NCBI GenBank assembly: GCA_008690995.1
Contig: VRMN01000002.1
Location: forward strand, 1,736,001 to 1,800,000
Source: Porphyridium purpureum
Taxonomy: Eukaryota; Rhodophyta; Bangiophyceae; Porphyridiales; Porphyridiaceae
DNA: 64,000 nucleotides
Reading direction: 5' to 3'
Shown here piece by piece: positions 1 through 7,599 of the stretch; within the stretch, counting starts at the first letter, position 1; each line of letters starts with the position of its first letter. Under the pieces are notes generated by a model. That model was not told the origin of the DNA, did no database searches, and was given only the letters and a program-made list of their open reading frames with translations. Made by a program: the position numbers and the translations under genes.

Positions 1-458
1 GTTACGACGAGCGCCAGAATGTCGTGCTGCAGCGCAAAGAATCGGCCGAGCAACGCATACTGCCAAGTATTTCCGCTTCCCCAAGCGCCACCGTGCACGA
101 ATACGACAACTTTGCGACGATCACATCGACACGGCTCGCGGTGCGGCAGGTAGATGTCCAACACTTGCCTGTCGTGCGGACGGGCCGCATCAGAGTCCTT
201 CGCGTCTTCTTCTTCATCGCTACAGATATCATCTGAAACGATTTCGGCGGCGTATGAAACCCCTTTGTGGAGAAGACCAGACCAAGGCAGGACGATGTAA
301 TACTGAACAAGAAGGCGAACGCCAAGCCACACGTTCTCCAACCCCAGATTTTGAACCACAAGCACGAGAAAGAAGAGCACAAACCGAGCCCGCGCGCGAG
401 CGGAGTCCAGCTTGCGCCACGTAGCGACCACTGCCGCTGCTACATGCGACATGGACAT
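1..458 (-). CDS. Isoprenylcysteine methylesterase-like alpha/beta hydrolase, N-terminal part (cut by window edge)
   Basis: The reading frame opens at an ATG at 458 (minus) and runs off the left edge, giving about 152 residues. The start has a hydrophobic helix-forming stretch (residues about 25-60), then an acidic linker, then VLDIYLP followed by VVVFVHGGAWGSGN. That arrangement (LD-x-YLP, then a beta strand and the HGGAW oxyanion-hole motif) is typical of membrane-associated prenylcysteine methylesterases and related kynurenine-formamidase-type hydrolases; they hydrolyse carboxyl esters, for example on prenylated proteins. The catalytic Ser, Asp and His would lie outside the window. A second ATG two codons downstream (452) could also be used. 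It lies only 29 bp below the stop of the next gene on the same strand. The hydrolase fold is well supported; the exact substrate is inference. Confidence 0.72.
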   Translation of the reverse strand, partial: MSMSHVAAAVVATWRKLDSARARARFVLFFLVLVVQNLGLENVWLGVRLLVQYYIVLPWSGLLHKGVSYAAEIVSDDICSDEEEDAKDSDAARPHDRQVLDIYLPHREPCRCDRRKVVVFVHGGAWGSGNTWQYALLGRFFALQHDILALVV

Positions 459-487
459 AACAACGCTTCCTCACCACTTTTACAATT

Positions 488-832
488 TCAATGCTTTTTC
501 TCTAGCGCCTGGAGTACGCGGTGCTGCGCGTCCATCGCCTTCTGACGAAGTTTAGCCAGACGCCGAGCTCTCTTGTCGCCGCGCTCTCCCAACTTGGAGG
601 TTTGCTTGCCCTTCGTGTGCTCTCCCTCGAGCAAAAGAACCGCCTGTTGTGTCCGCCTCGCACGGATACTGCGGATCATCTGTTCCACCACTGTCGGCGG
701 CTGCGTTGAGGCCGGGCTCCCTTTCGAAGGCTTGACCTGCCTCGTCTTCTTGGCCTTCTTTCGCGATCGACCTTTATTGAGCAAGGCAACCTGGCGCGCG
801 ACGCGCGAGCTTCCTTGCGTGGTGCTTTTCAT
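488..832 (-). CDS. Small basic protein of unknown function
   Basis: A 114-residue open frame begins at the ATG at 832 (the frame continues a few codons upstream without another ATG). It is very rich in Lys, Arg and Gln, with basic clusters such as RSRKKAKKTRQVK and RGDKRARRLAKLRQK and a probable C-terminal helix. There is no signal peptide or membrane segment. The composition suits a nuclear or nucleolar, nucleic-acid-associated protein, but I do not recognise a family. It is co-oriented with the downstream hydrolase at a 29-bp spacing. It could be an unconserved reading frame, though the tight packing and well-formed start favour a real gene. Confidence 0.5.
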   Translation of the reverse strand: MKSTTQGSSRVARQVALLNKGRSRKKAKKTRQVKPSKGSPASTQPPTVVEQMIRSIRARRTQQAVLLLEGEHTKGKQTSKLGERGDKRARRLAKLRQKAMDAQHRVLQALEKKH

Positions 833-963
833 CCGCTTATAGACCAATACCGTTTAATGCCTTCCCAACCGCTACAAGGCGAAATAAACGTCCACCGGCC
901 GATCAAATGAACGTCGGTCTCGATTCCTTGTGACAGAACAAGTGGTATACCAGAGTCCTAGGG

Positions 964-2379
964 TTACCAGAATGTGGTCTGTGCGTCAGAGTAGTCAGCA
1001 TGCGTTGCCAGATCAGGGTGCGATGACTTCGAGCCGTACAAGCTCTCCTTCCTCTTGCGGCGTTTCAAAATGAAAACTGCAATCAGAATGAGTCCAATCA
1101 CAGCTAGCGTCACAAAGGCTCCAATCACGCCTGCAACGACGGGGCTCATTCCCCCAGAATCCGGGTCGCCATCCACCAGGCACAAGGTGACCTGGTCCTC
1201 GTTAGATATTTGGCACGCAGAGCACCACTCAGAAACAGAGCGGGCTTGTCCAGCAATAAGCTCCAGCATGCTTGCGGAATTGCAGAACGCATCGTTCTGG
1301 TTGCACACTGGCAAGCCTACGTAGCTCCACTCAAAATCTGAGAGGGAAGCAGTCAGAGCTTGGTTTCGAATGTAAACCACACGTAGCGCCCGCTCGCCGG
1401 TGTCCCTATCCTGCTCAAACTGAATCACGACCGAGCCACCAAACGGCGGGATCTCGCCTGACACGCCAGATTCAGAATATGGAAGGCCGAGCCCCGCAAG
1501 CAACGAAAAGAGAGTCGGGTAATGTACAGAATAAGCCTTGAACTTTGGCACGTCCTGCCCGTCAAAGTAGCGGCTCAGATCACTGTGCAGGTCGTTCAGG
1601 ATAAGCGTGGCACCGAGCACGGTGGGCTGCACATTGAGCGAAAACTTGCGGGATTCTACGTAATCTGCAATGGAGCGCACCTCTTCAAATTCAGCCTCCG
1701 TCAAAGTCGGCATATTGCCAACACCAGTGACGTCCCCAAGTGCCGGATACGTTCGAGCGAGCAAGGCACGATCGTAAAGGTTCCACCAGTTCTGCATAGA
1801 CACGTCGCCGTTGATTGCGTACGGGGTGAACCGATTCCTAAAGTCCTTGGTTGAACTTTCGCGCGCCTTGAACTCTTCCGACCCAAACCACTCGAGCTGC
1901 AAATCATTGACTGCCGGGCAACTGGCGTATGCGCGAATCATTTCGTTGTCCAATAAGCTACTTCTGACGGGAACATCGTCTCCCGGCAGCAGACCCTCTG
2001 CAAAGGCTGCAGCACTGCGAAGTGTGCGCTGGAGGTTTGACGAAACAAAGCGATAGTCGTCATAGTTGTATTTGTCCGGCAAGTCGTATACTGTGAACCT
2101 GCCACTTTCCAGCTCACCGGTCACGTACAGCCCGCGCATGTACTGACCCAGCGCGCGCAACTGTTCCGCGCCTTGGTCCATCAGAATCGACTGCGTCTCA
2201 TTCTCCAAATCGGTGGCGCTTTTCCGCAAGTGCGAGCGCGCGCCGTGCCGATGGAAGACGCGCACCAGCCTGACTTCGCCAGACACAAACGCCGGACTCC
2301 ATAAACATAAGAGCGCTATCCCGGCCAAGCTCAAGGCTGCCCGTGTGCAGAGTGCGCTTTGCGTACGCCCGCACCCCAT
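964..2379 (-). CDS. Membrane-anchored histidine acid phosphatase family protein (clade 2)
   Basis: From the ATG at 2379 the protein is 471 residues: a signal peptide (hydrophobic core SLAGIALLCLW, probable cleavage after VSG), a lumenal or extracellular phosphatase domain, and one C-terminal transmembrane helix (VVAGVIGAFVTLAVIGLILI) followed by a short basic tail KRRKRK. The phosphatase signature is VRVFHRHGAR just after the signal peptide; the RHG histidine is the phosphorylated nucleophile in this family. The second motif, normally HD (proton donor), reads YSVHYPTLFSLL, so the Asp is Tyr. An ATG at 2487 would add 36 residues ahead of the signal peptide and is less likely. The family acts on phosphomonoesters at the cell surface or in acidic compartments; the substitution leaves catalysis uncertain. 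Confidence 0.85.
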   Translation of the reverse strand: MGCGRTQSALCTRAALSLAGIALLCLWSPAFVSGEVRLVRVFHRHGARSHLRKSATDLENETQSILMDQGAEQLRALGQYMRGLYVTGELESGRFTVYDLPDKYNYDDYRFVSSNLQRTLRSAAAFAEGLLPGDDVPVRSSLLDNEMIRAYASCPAVNDLQLEWFGSEEFKARESSTKDFRNRFTPYAINGDVSMQNWWNLYDRALLARTYPALGDVTGVGNMPTLTEAEFEEVRSIADYVESRKFSLNVQPTVLGATLILNDLHSDLSRYFDGQDVPKFKAYSVHYPTLFSLLAGLGLPYSESGVSGEIPPFGGSVVIQFEQDRDTGERALRVVYIRNQALTASLSDFEWSYVGLPVCNQNDAFCNSASMLELIAGQARSVSEWCSACQISNEDQVTLCLVDGDPDSGGMSPVVAGVIGAFVTLAVIGLILIAVFILKRRKRKESLYGSKSSHPDLATHADYSDAQTTFW

Positions 2380-2639
2380 CGTTTGTTGCCTTGCCGCACA
2401 CACCACGCCGGCCCAGCACGCCGGCACCGTCGCGGACCCAGCGCTCGGAGCAGCTAGTCCTGCAACAGCTTCTCGGGAAACAGACATAGAGTGAAAGCTG
2501 CGCAAACAAATTACTCAGAAATTACCTGATCTTCTACGTAGGGTCACTTTATTATGGAAAAGGTGTCACATTGCAAACGAATTTTCAAAAAACCATCGCG
2601 GGATTCTCGCTGAGCACGTGTCTGTGTTTGGGTATTGGT

Positions 2640-3680
2640 CTAACGCGCCACACCAAAGCTCTTGTAGGTCATGCCGATGAACAAGTCCTTGTTCTTGACG
2701 TTGATGAAAAAGGGGACGGACGTGATACCCAGCGGCGTCTGCGCAACCCCAGTCTTGGGCCCGGTCGACACAATGCCTCCCGGAGGATGGGTCTTGTACG
2801 TCTTCAGCGGCTTGCCCCGCGCGACGGCGACCATGTTCTTTGTGCATGTCTTCGCCTGCATCATCGCCGAGTACCCCTGCTTGCCTTCGGCGACGTTGGC
2901 ACAATCGCCAATGGCAAAGAGATGCTCGTAGCCATAAATTCGCAACTTGTCGTCCACGGTGATGCGCCCGTCCTTGTCGAGCTTTGAAGCAAAGCTGGCC
3001 TGCATGAGCTCGGTGTTCGGCAGGTAACCGACGCATGTGTACACCACGTCTGCCTTCTTGTACGCCTCGTCCTGTTTGCTCAAGCGCTTGCTCAGCAAGA
3101 CGTTCACATTCAGCGCCTGCAAATTTTTCAGGGCAACGGCGCTTGCCTTGGGGCTCAACCCAGGAAGCAGGCGGTCGGTACCATGAGCCAGAGTGACTGA
3201 CTTGTCTGGAAACTTGAAGGCAATTTCGCCCGCCAGCTCCACTCCCGTTGGGCCACCGCCAATGATCAAGACTTCCTTCGCTGCGTGCAGACGTTCGTGC
3301 TCGGCGGAGACCTCGGCCTTGCGCTCAACGATCGTGGTCGTCTTCCACCCTTTCGCGTAAGCGAGGTCCTTGTACGAGGCGCCTGTGGCTACGATCGCGA
3401 AATCGAACGGCACGCGGGAGCCGTCCTTGAGCTTGACGCTCTTCTCCTCGAGCTCTGCCACCTCTCCATGTTGGAATTTGCACTTGAGCAGCTTGGCATA
3501 ATGCATGCGCTGGCGCTCACCCAACGCCGGGTCCACCAGCACGCGATTGGATGCGTACGTGACCTCAAAGTAGTCCTTTCTGTCCACAAGAGTCACGTTC
3601 TTGAACCCGGCCTTCGTCAGTTCGTGTGCCAGCACGGCGCCGCCCGAGCCGCCTCCGATGACTACCACCTGCTTATCCAT
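2640..3680 (-). CDS. FAD/NAD(P)-dependent oxidoreductase, AIFM2/FSP1-like
   Basis: The 346-residue protein starts MDKQVVVIGGGSGGAVLAHE, an FAD-binding Rossmann motif right at the N-terminus; an upstream ATG at 3761 would add 27 residues. A second dinucleotide motif, IIGGGPTGVELAGEI, binds NAD(P)H, and YEHLFAIGDCANV is the C-terminal FAD-contact motif of the pyridine nucleotide-disulfide oxidoreductase fold. There is no redox-active CxxxxC pair, which separates it from glutathione or lipoamide reductases. Order, size and motifs match the AIF-homologous quinone reductases (AIFM2/FSP1, type II NADH dehydrogenase relatives), which reduce quinones at membranes. No organelle leader is obvious from the shorter start. 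Quinone as the substrate is inferred from the family. Confidence 0.85.
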   Translation of the reverse strand: MDKQVVVIGGGSGGAVLAHELTKAGFKNVTLVDRKDYFEVTYASNRVLVDPALGERQRMHYAKLLKCKFQHGEVAELEEKSVKLKDGSRVPFDFAIVATGASYKDLAYAKGWKTTTIVERKAEVSAEHERLHAAKEVLIIGGGPTGVELAGEIAFKFPDKSVTLAHGTDRLLPGLSPKASAVALKNLQALNVNVLLSKRLSKQDEAYKKADVVYTCVGYLPNTELMQASFASKLDKDGRITVDDKLRIYGYEHLFAIGDCANVAEGKQGYSAMMQAKTCTKNMVAVARGKPLKTYKTHPPGGIVSTGPKTGVAQTPLGITSVPFFINVKNKDLFIGMTYKSFGVAR

Positions 3681-3761
3681 GACTACCCCAGAATCAACGA
3701 AGAATTGGCGTCTCCAAGCAGCGTATCGTGAACTTTCCCGATCCGAAGCCAAGCCCGACAT

Positions 3762-5085
3762 GCATTGTCGCGGTAAATGAATGCGCTTTCTCAAACCAGG
3801 CCGACTTTCAGCTACGACCTGTGTTGCGCAGCCATCCCTTGAATGTCACATCAATCAACACGTATAAATGTGCCGTTCCTGCAGCGCGTGCGACTTGGCG
3901 TCAGACGCGAGAAAAGGAACACGTTCGGAGACACAGTCACTGGGCACATCCATTTTCTCGCGTTTCGAGTGTCTCTATAAATCGTCTTGACTCCTGTTCA
4001 GCTCGGTTCAGCAGACAGTCAATGGATTGTGTATCGCCATATGACAGAGTCAACAATCCGGGCAGAGGTTTGCGATGAATTGAAAACAAAGCCCGCGCCA
4101 GCAGTCGCTAGAGACACAAACGGGCGACAACCAACATTGAAGAAACGAGGCCGCTGCTCCTCTTCGCGTTACAGGCGCCGCACCGGCTCCCCCATCCTTC
4201 TTTGCCACGTGACTCGCACCGACATCGCCGCTCTGACGCCTCAAAAACGGTAGTGGCCAATAACCCAAAAAGTACTGTGTCGCTGTACTTCAGTTGTCTT
4301 TAAAGCGGGTACAGCGTCTGGACTGACTCACTGTACTTTCGGTCCGCCCGTGAGTGGCCTTTGTCGGGAGTCTCGCGCGTCACTTGTCAGACCCACATCC
4401 GCACGCATGCCCCCACATCGAGCTTTTCCATCCTGCGCTGCTTCCCTACTCCTGGCCACGCTCAACGACGGTCCACACACACCCCGGGACGCTTGCTTTC
4501 TCCCGGCCGTTGTGCGGCGACCGATCCACACGCACAGCGCACATCCACCGCCATTCTAGCGTCGGCTCGCCCCTTCCCGGTTCCGGCATTGAACCGATAA
4601 ACCGTGCCGCCGCATGCTTGTGTCGCGCAGTGGGCGGGCGGCGCGAGTCGCGTTCATAGACAGGAAGCCCGTTTTTATTAGATGTTTTGCGTTTTCTACG
4701 TTGCGCGGTAGGACCAGGACGCGCGCCCGAGGCAAAGCGGTTTGTTTGGTTCGTCCGAATCATGATGAGCTGGCAGTGCGGTATTGAAGTTGAGAGCAAG
4801 CGACAGAACAGAACTTTTGATTTGGAAGAATGGAGAAGGGCGAGGGACGGGAATAAAAGGGTGGTTGCGGTGGGGGGTGGAAGAGGGAAAAGATAAAGAG
4901 ACAGGAGGCGGAGGGTAACAGCGTGGCGGTTTTACGTGTGAGTGTGGAAGGGCCAGCAGTTAGATTGGGTGTTAGAAGAGTGTACGGGAAACGAGCGGGT
5001 ATAAGTGCGCCGGGGTTGTTTGGGAGGGGCTGGGGATTTGGGATTGGGGTGGTGAGGGAGTGGACGGTGTGGGAAAAAGGACAAG
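3762..5085. other. 1.3-kb intergenic region with clustered CTGTAC motifs
   Basis: No reading frame here looks protein-coding in any phase. It separates the minus-strand oxidoreductase from the plus-strand B12D-type gene. Between 4283 and 4336 there are three copies of CTGTAC or its complement GTACAG. From about 4800 to 5080 the plus strand becomes strongly purine-rich (GGGAGGGG-type sequence), a plausible 5' leader for the gene at 5086. No tRNA-like cloverleaf or terminator was found by eye. Confidence 0.4.
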
Positions 5086-5445
5086 ATGACGACGACGGGA
5101 GGATTTGCCACGTTCCGTAAGACATGGATGAAGGCCGAGGCGTACCCGGTGATTGCCGCGACGCTGGTGGCCGCGGGGCTCGCAGGATACATCATTGGAA
5201 AGAAGGCGTTTGGTGATCCGGCCGTGGGGCTCAGCAAGCCCGCGCGTCTGGGCGGTATCGATGGCATGTACGCGAACCCGGTCAAGAACCAGAACCAGCT
5301 CGGGTTCTGGGAACAGTGGAAGTCGCAGCCATATCGCATCTTTGGACGCAGCGAGGAAAGCACCAATCCTATTTACGAGGCTAAGCGTCAGCCTTCAAAG
5401 CTTCGCCCGGTCGACTTTGAGGCATCTGCGTCCGTGCGCGAGTGA
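5086..5445 (+). CDS. B12D / NDUFA4-like small mitochondrial membrane protein
   Basis: This 119-residue protein begins with an ATG preceded by a purine-rich leader. Near the N-terminus it has W-x-K-x-EAYPVIAATLVAAGLA, a single membrane helix, followed by DPAVGLSKPAR. That reproduces the B12D/MLRQ pattern: a Trp, the Tyr-Pro pair at the helix start, then a D/N-P-x-V segment after the helix. Family members are short single-pass proteins associated with respiratory complexes in the inner mitochondrial membrane. The C-terminal extension (FWEQWKSQPYRIFGR and beyond) is longer than in land-plant B12D proteins, which are about 90 residues. Function in respiration is inferred from the family. Confidence 0.65.
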   Translation: MTTTGGFATFRKTWMKAEAYPVIAATLVAAGLAGYIIGKKAFGDPAVGLSKPARLGGIDGMYANPVKNQNQLGFWEQWKSQPYRIFGRSEESTNPIYEAKRQPSKLRPVDFEASASVRE

Positions 5446-5840
5446 GCCTTGAGCGGCATTTGCCCGCGGTGTCGCCGGCGGCCACTGGTTGCCGCTCCAA
5501 GTGAGGCATCGTAGCTGCCGGGCAAGGGCTGTGGTAGATTGGAGCCTCGTCCCTGACTGACTTATCAGAATCACGTGTCCTTTAGTCGGTCTGTATGTTG
5601 TGTACGAGATGGAATGAAAGAATGTGCTTCTAATTTGGGAATCTCCAGAATTGACCGCGCTGAGTGATCCTCCTCCCGGATCGTCGGCGAGCCCTCTTCG
5701 CACGAATTCGGCCAGCAAAAGTAATTGGAACTAAGGTTAGTTTCGTCCAAGTCACTGCCAAAGATCGAAGGGTTGCAGTCATAGTCGGAACCGAAGTAGG
5801 CTGCGACGCTCTTTCGACTGAAAGCTTGGCTGCAGGCGCG
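5446..5840. other. Intergenic region between B12D-like gene and TIM22
   Basis: This stretch is open in the frame that enters TIM22 from 5664, but the upstream part has no ATG and no resemblance to a leader peptide; Tim22 proteins have no cleavable presequence. It most likely holds the 3' end of the B12D-type transcript and the TIM22 promoter and 5' leader. No repeats or RNA genes were seen. Confidence 0.35.
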
Positions 5841-6395
5841 ATGCAGCCGCCAAGCTTCCCGCCACGCATGCCTGGCGGGATGCCAGGCACCGGCGGCGGT
5901 TTTGAAGGCATGACGGACGAGGAAAAGGCGCGTGCGCTGGGAGCGATGCAGGCGACGAAATTTTTGAATGCGGTCGGCGAGTCATGTGCGTTCAAAGCAC
6001 TTCTATCGACGGTAGCAGGGGGAGGTATCGGGCTGTTTTTCGGGCTGTTATTTGGTGGTTACGCGCAGGCTGTGGACGAGGCAGTCGAGTCCAAGGGCAC
6101 CACAGTCCAGCGCTTTCGTGTCGGATTCAAGTCTGCCGGTCGCGCAATGGGCAGCTACGCGAAGAGTTTTGCGATCTGGGGCGCAGTTTTCTCAAGCTCT
6201 GAGTGTGCGATCGAATCATACCGTGCCCGGCACGATATCTGGAACTCAGTTGCTGCGGGCTGTGTGACGGGGGCGACGCTCGCATCCGCGCCAAAGCAGT
6301 CAATAGGAGCCAAGGCACGCATCCAGCAGATGGCCGTGGCGTGTGCTGGCATGGCGGCCTTTTCAGGTGCGATCGACCTGTACATGGATAGGTAA
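5841..6395 (+). CDS. TIM22: Mitochondrial import inner membrane translocase subunit Tim22
   Basis: The 184-residue protein starts MQPPSFPPRMPGGMPG and has the Tim17/22/23 fold: ESCAFKALLSTVAGGGIGLFFGL (first helix, Gly-rich), a conserved Arg-rich loop, then FSSSECAIESYRARHDIWNS and VAAGCVTGATLASAP. The ECxIE-YR-x-x-D-x-x-NS-x-x-AGC-x-TGA signature is diagnostic for Tim22, the channel subunit that inserts polytopic carriers into the inner mitochondrial membrane. Four hydrophobic segments can be placed. The ATG at 5841 was chosen because homology begins just after it; upstream sequence in frame lacks another plausible ATG. It is followed by the convergent glutathione peroxidase gene 147 bp away. 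Confidence 0.93.
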   Translation: MQPPSFPPRMPGGMPGTGGGFEGMTDEEKARALGAMQATKFLNAVGESCAFKALLSTVAGGGIGLFFGLLFGGYAQAVDEAVESKGTTVQRFRVGFKSAGRAMGSYAKSFAIWGAVFSSSECAIESYRARHDIWNSVAAGCVTGATLASAPKQSIGAKARIQQMAVACAGMAAFSGAIDLYMDR

Positions 6396-6542
6396 CATTC
6401 AGACAACTACGCGCTAACAAGGTAACTTTGAAAATTTTATCGCCTGCCTTTTGTGTGTGTCTGTGTATGTGTGTTTTCCTGTCGACGTCTTCCCCTTTTC
6501 CGCCTTCCGAGCCCTGTCCCGGATGAGAAATTTCAAGAAAAA

Positions 6543-7355
6543 TCACACCACTCCGAGCTGCGGTTTTCTTTTCATTGGAAGGGGCGCGTTGTCGAGCAGC
6601 GCGACAATGTCTCGTTCAATGGAGTGCGGTAGAATTCCGGGCTTGTATCTGCGCACTACCTGGCCGTCCTTGTCGATCAAAAATTTAGCAAAGTTCCACT
6701 CTATCCGCTTCGAATCATCCGGGTTGTTTGTCTTCAGGAACTTGTAAACCGGGTCTGCTGTGTCTCCGTTCACATCGACCTTATCAAAAATGACAAACTT
6801 GGCACCGTACTGCTCACGCGCAAACTTGCATATCTCTTCGTTTGAGCCCGGCTCCTGATTCCCAAACTGGTTGCAAGGGAACGCTAGCACGTGGAGCCCG
6901 CGCGGCGCCAGACGATCGTACATCTCCGCCAGTCCTTCGTACTGTGTGGTCAGCGCGCAGTACGTCGCAACATTGACAACCAGAGAAACGCCGCCCTTAA
7001 ACTGCGCGAGATCCTGCACTTTACCGTCCTTGGTCGCCTGCAAATCATAGAATGTCTTTTTTTTGGAGACTCCATTTTCCGCCGCGAGCACGGCCCCCCA
7101 TCGCACCGAGGAGCTTGGAGCTTCTTCCACACCAAAGGCCGCCGTAACCCCGATCAAAGCCATCGCACTTTGCTGCAAGAATCGGCGCCTGTCTCTGTCC
7201 ATGAGTTCAACAATTTCTGTGGAGCTCATCCTTTGCGCCACGCGCGCCGCAGCGATCGGGCGGAATTGCTCCGCATTCCTGCAAGCCTTGTTTGGCAGCG
7301 CATGCCACGAAGCGTACGAGCCGACGCTCGCTCCGCTGACAAATGCAACGTTCAT
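6543..7355 (-). CDS. Glutathione peroxidase (plant/thioredoxin-dependent type), predicted thylakoid-lumen targeted
   Basis: The 270-residue protein has a GPX core from about residue 100: FYDLQATKDGK, VNVATYCALTTQYEGL with the peroxidatic Cys, LAFPCNQFGNQEPG with the Gln of the catalytic tetrad, and IEWNFAKFLIDKDG with the Trp and Asn. It is Cys-based, not selenocysteine. The second Cys in FPCNQF and lack of an oligomerisation loop fit the monomeric thioredoxin-using GPX7/plant class. About 95 residues precede the core: a basic first part resembling a plastid transit peptide, then DRDRRRFLQQSAMALIGVTAAFG, a twin-arginine motif with a hydrophobic stretch, and VLAAEN as a possible lumenal processing site. 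It removes lipid or hydrogen peroxides; the lumen location is inferred. Confidence 0.93.
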   Translation of the reverse strand: MNVAFVSGASVGSYASWHALPNKACRNAEQFRPIAAARVAQRMSSTEIVELMDRDRRRFLQQSAMALIGVTAAFGVEEAPSSSVRWGAVLAAENGVSKKKTFYDLQATKDGKVQDLAQFKGGVSLVVNVATYCALTTQYEGLAEMYDRLAPRGLHVLAFPCNQFGNQEPGSNEEICKFAREQYGAKFVIFDKVDVNGDTADPVYKFLKTNNPDDSKRIEWNFAKFLIDKDGQVVRRYKPGILPHSIERDIVALLDNAPLPMKRKPQLGVV

Positions 7356-7599
7356 AGCCTCTTCGTATCCGATCCACGTCTGCTGCCGCGCTACTCTCTT
7401 TCCTCAACCATAAGCTCCATATCTTCCAGTTTTGCGTGCACGCGAAGACACATGTTTCGGTTCGATGAGCGGTCACTTTTTGTTGAGAGAGTGAATGTCC
7501 CTGACCCGAACGTCAAGGTTGGCGTTTTCGTAAGGCAACATCCACTCTTAAAATCCTCTCTGTGGAACACCGACGCCGTATTCTACGGCATCACATAGT

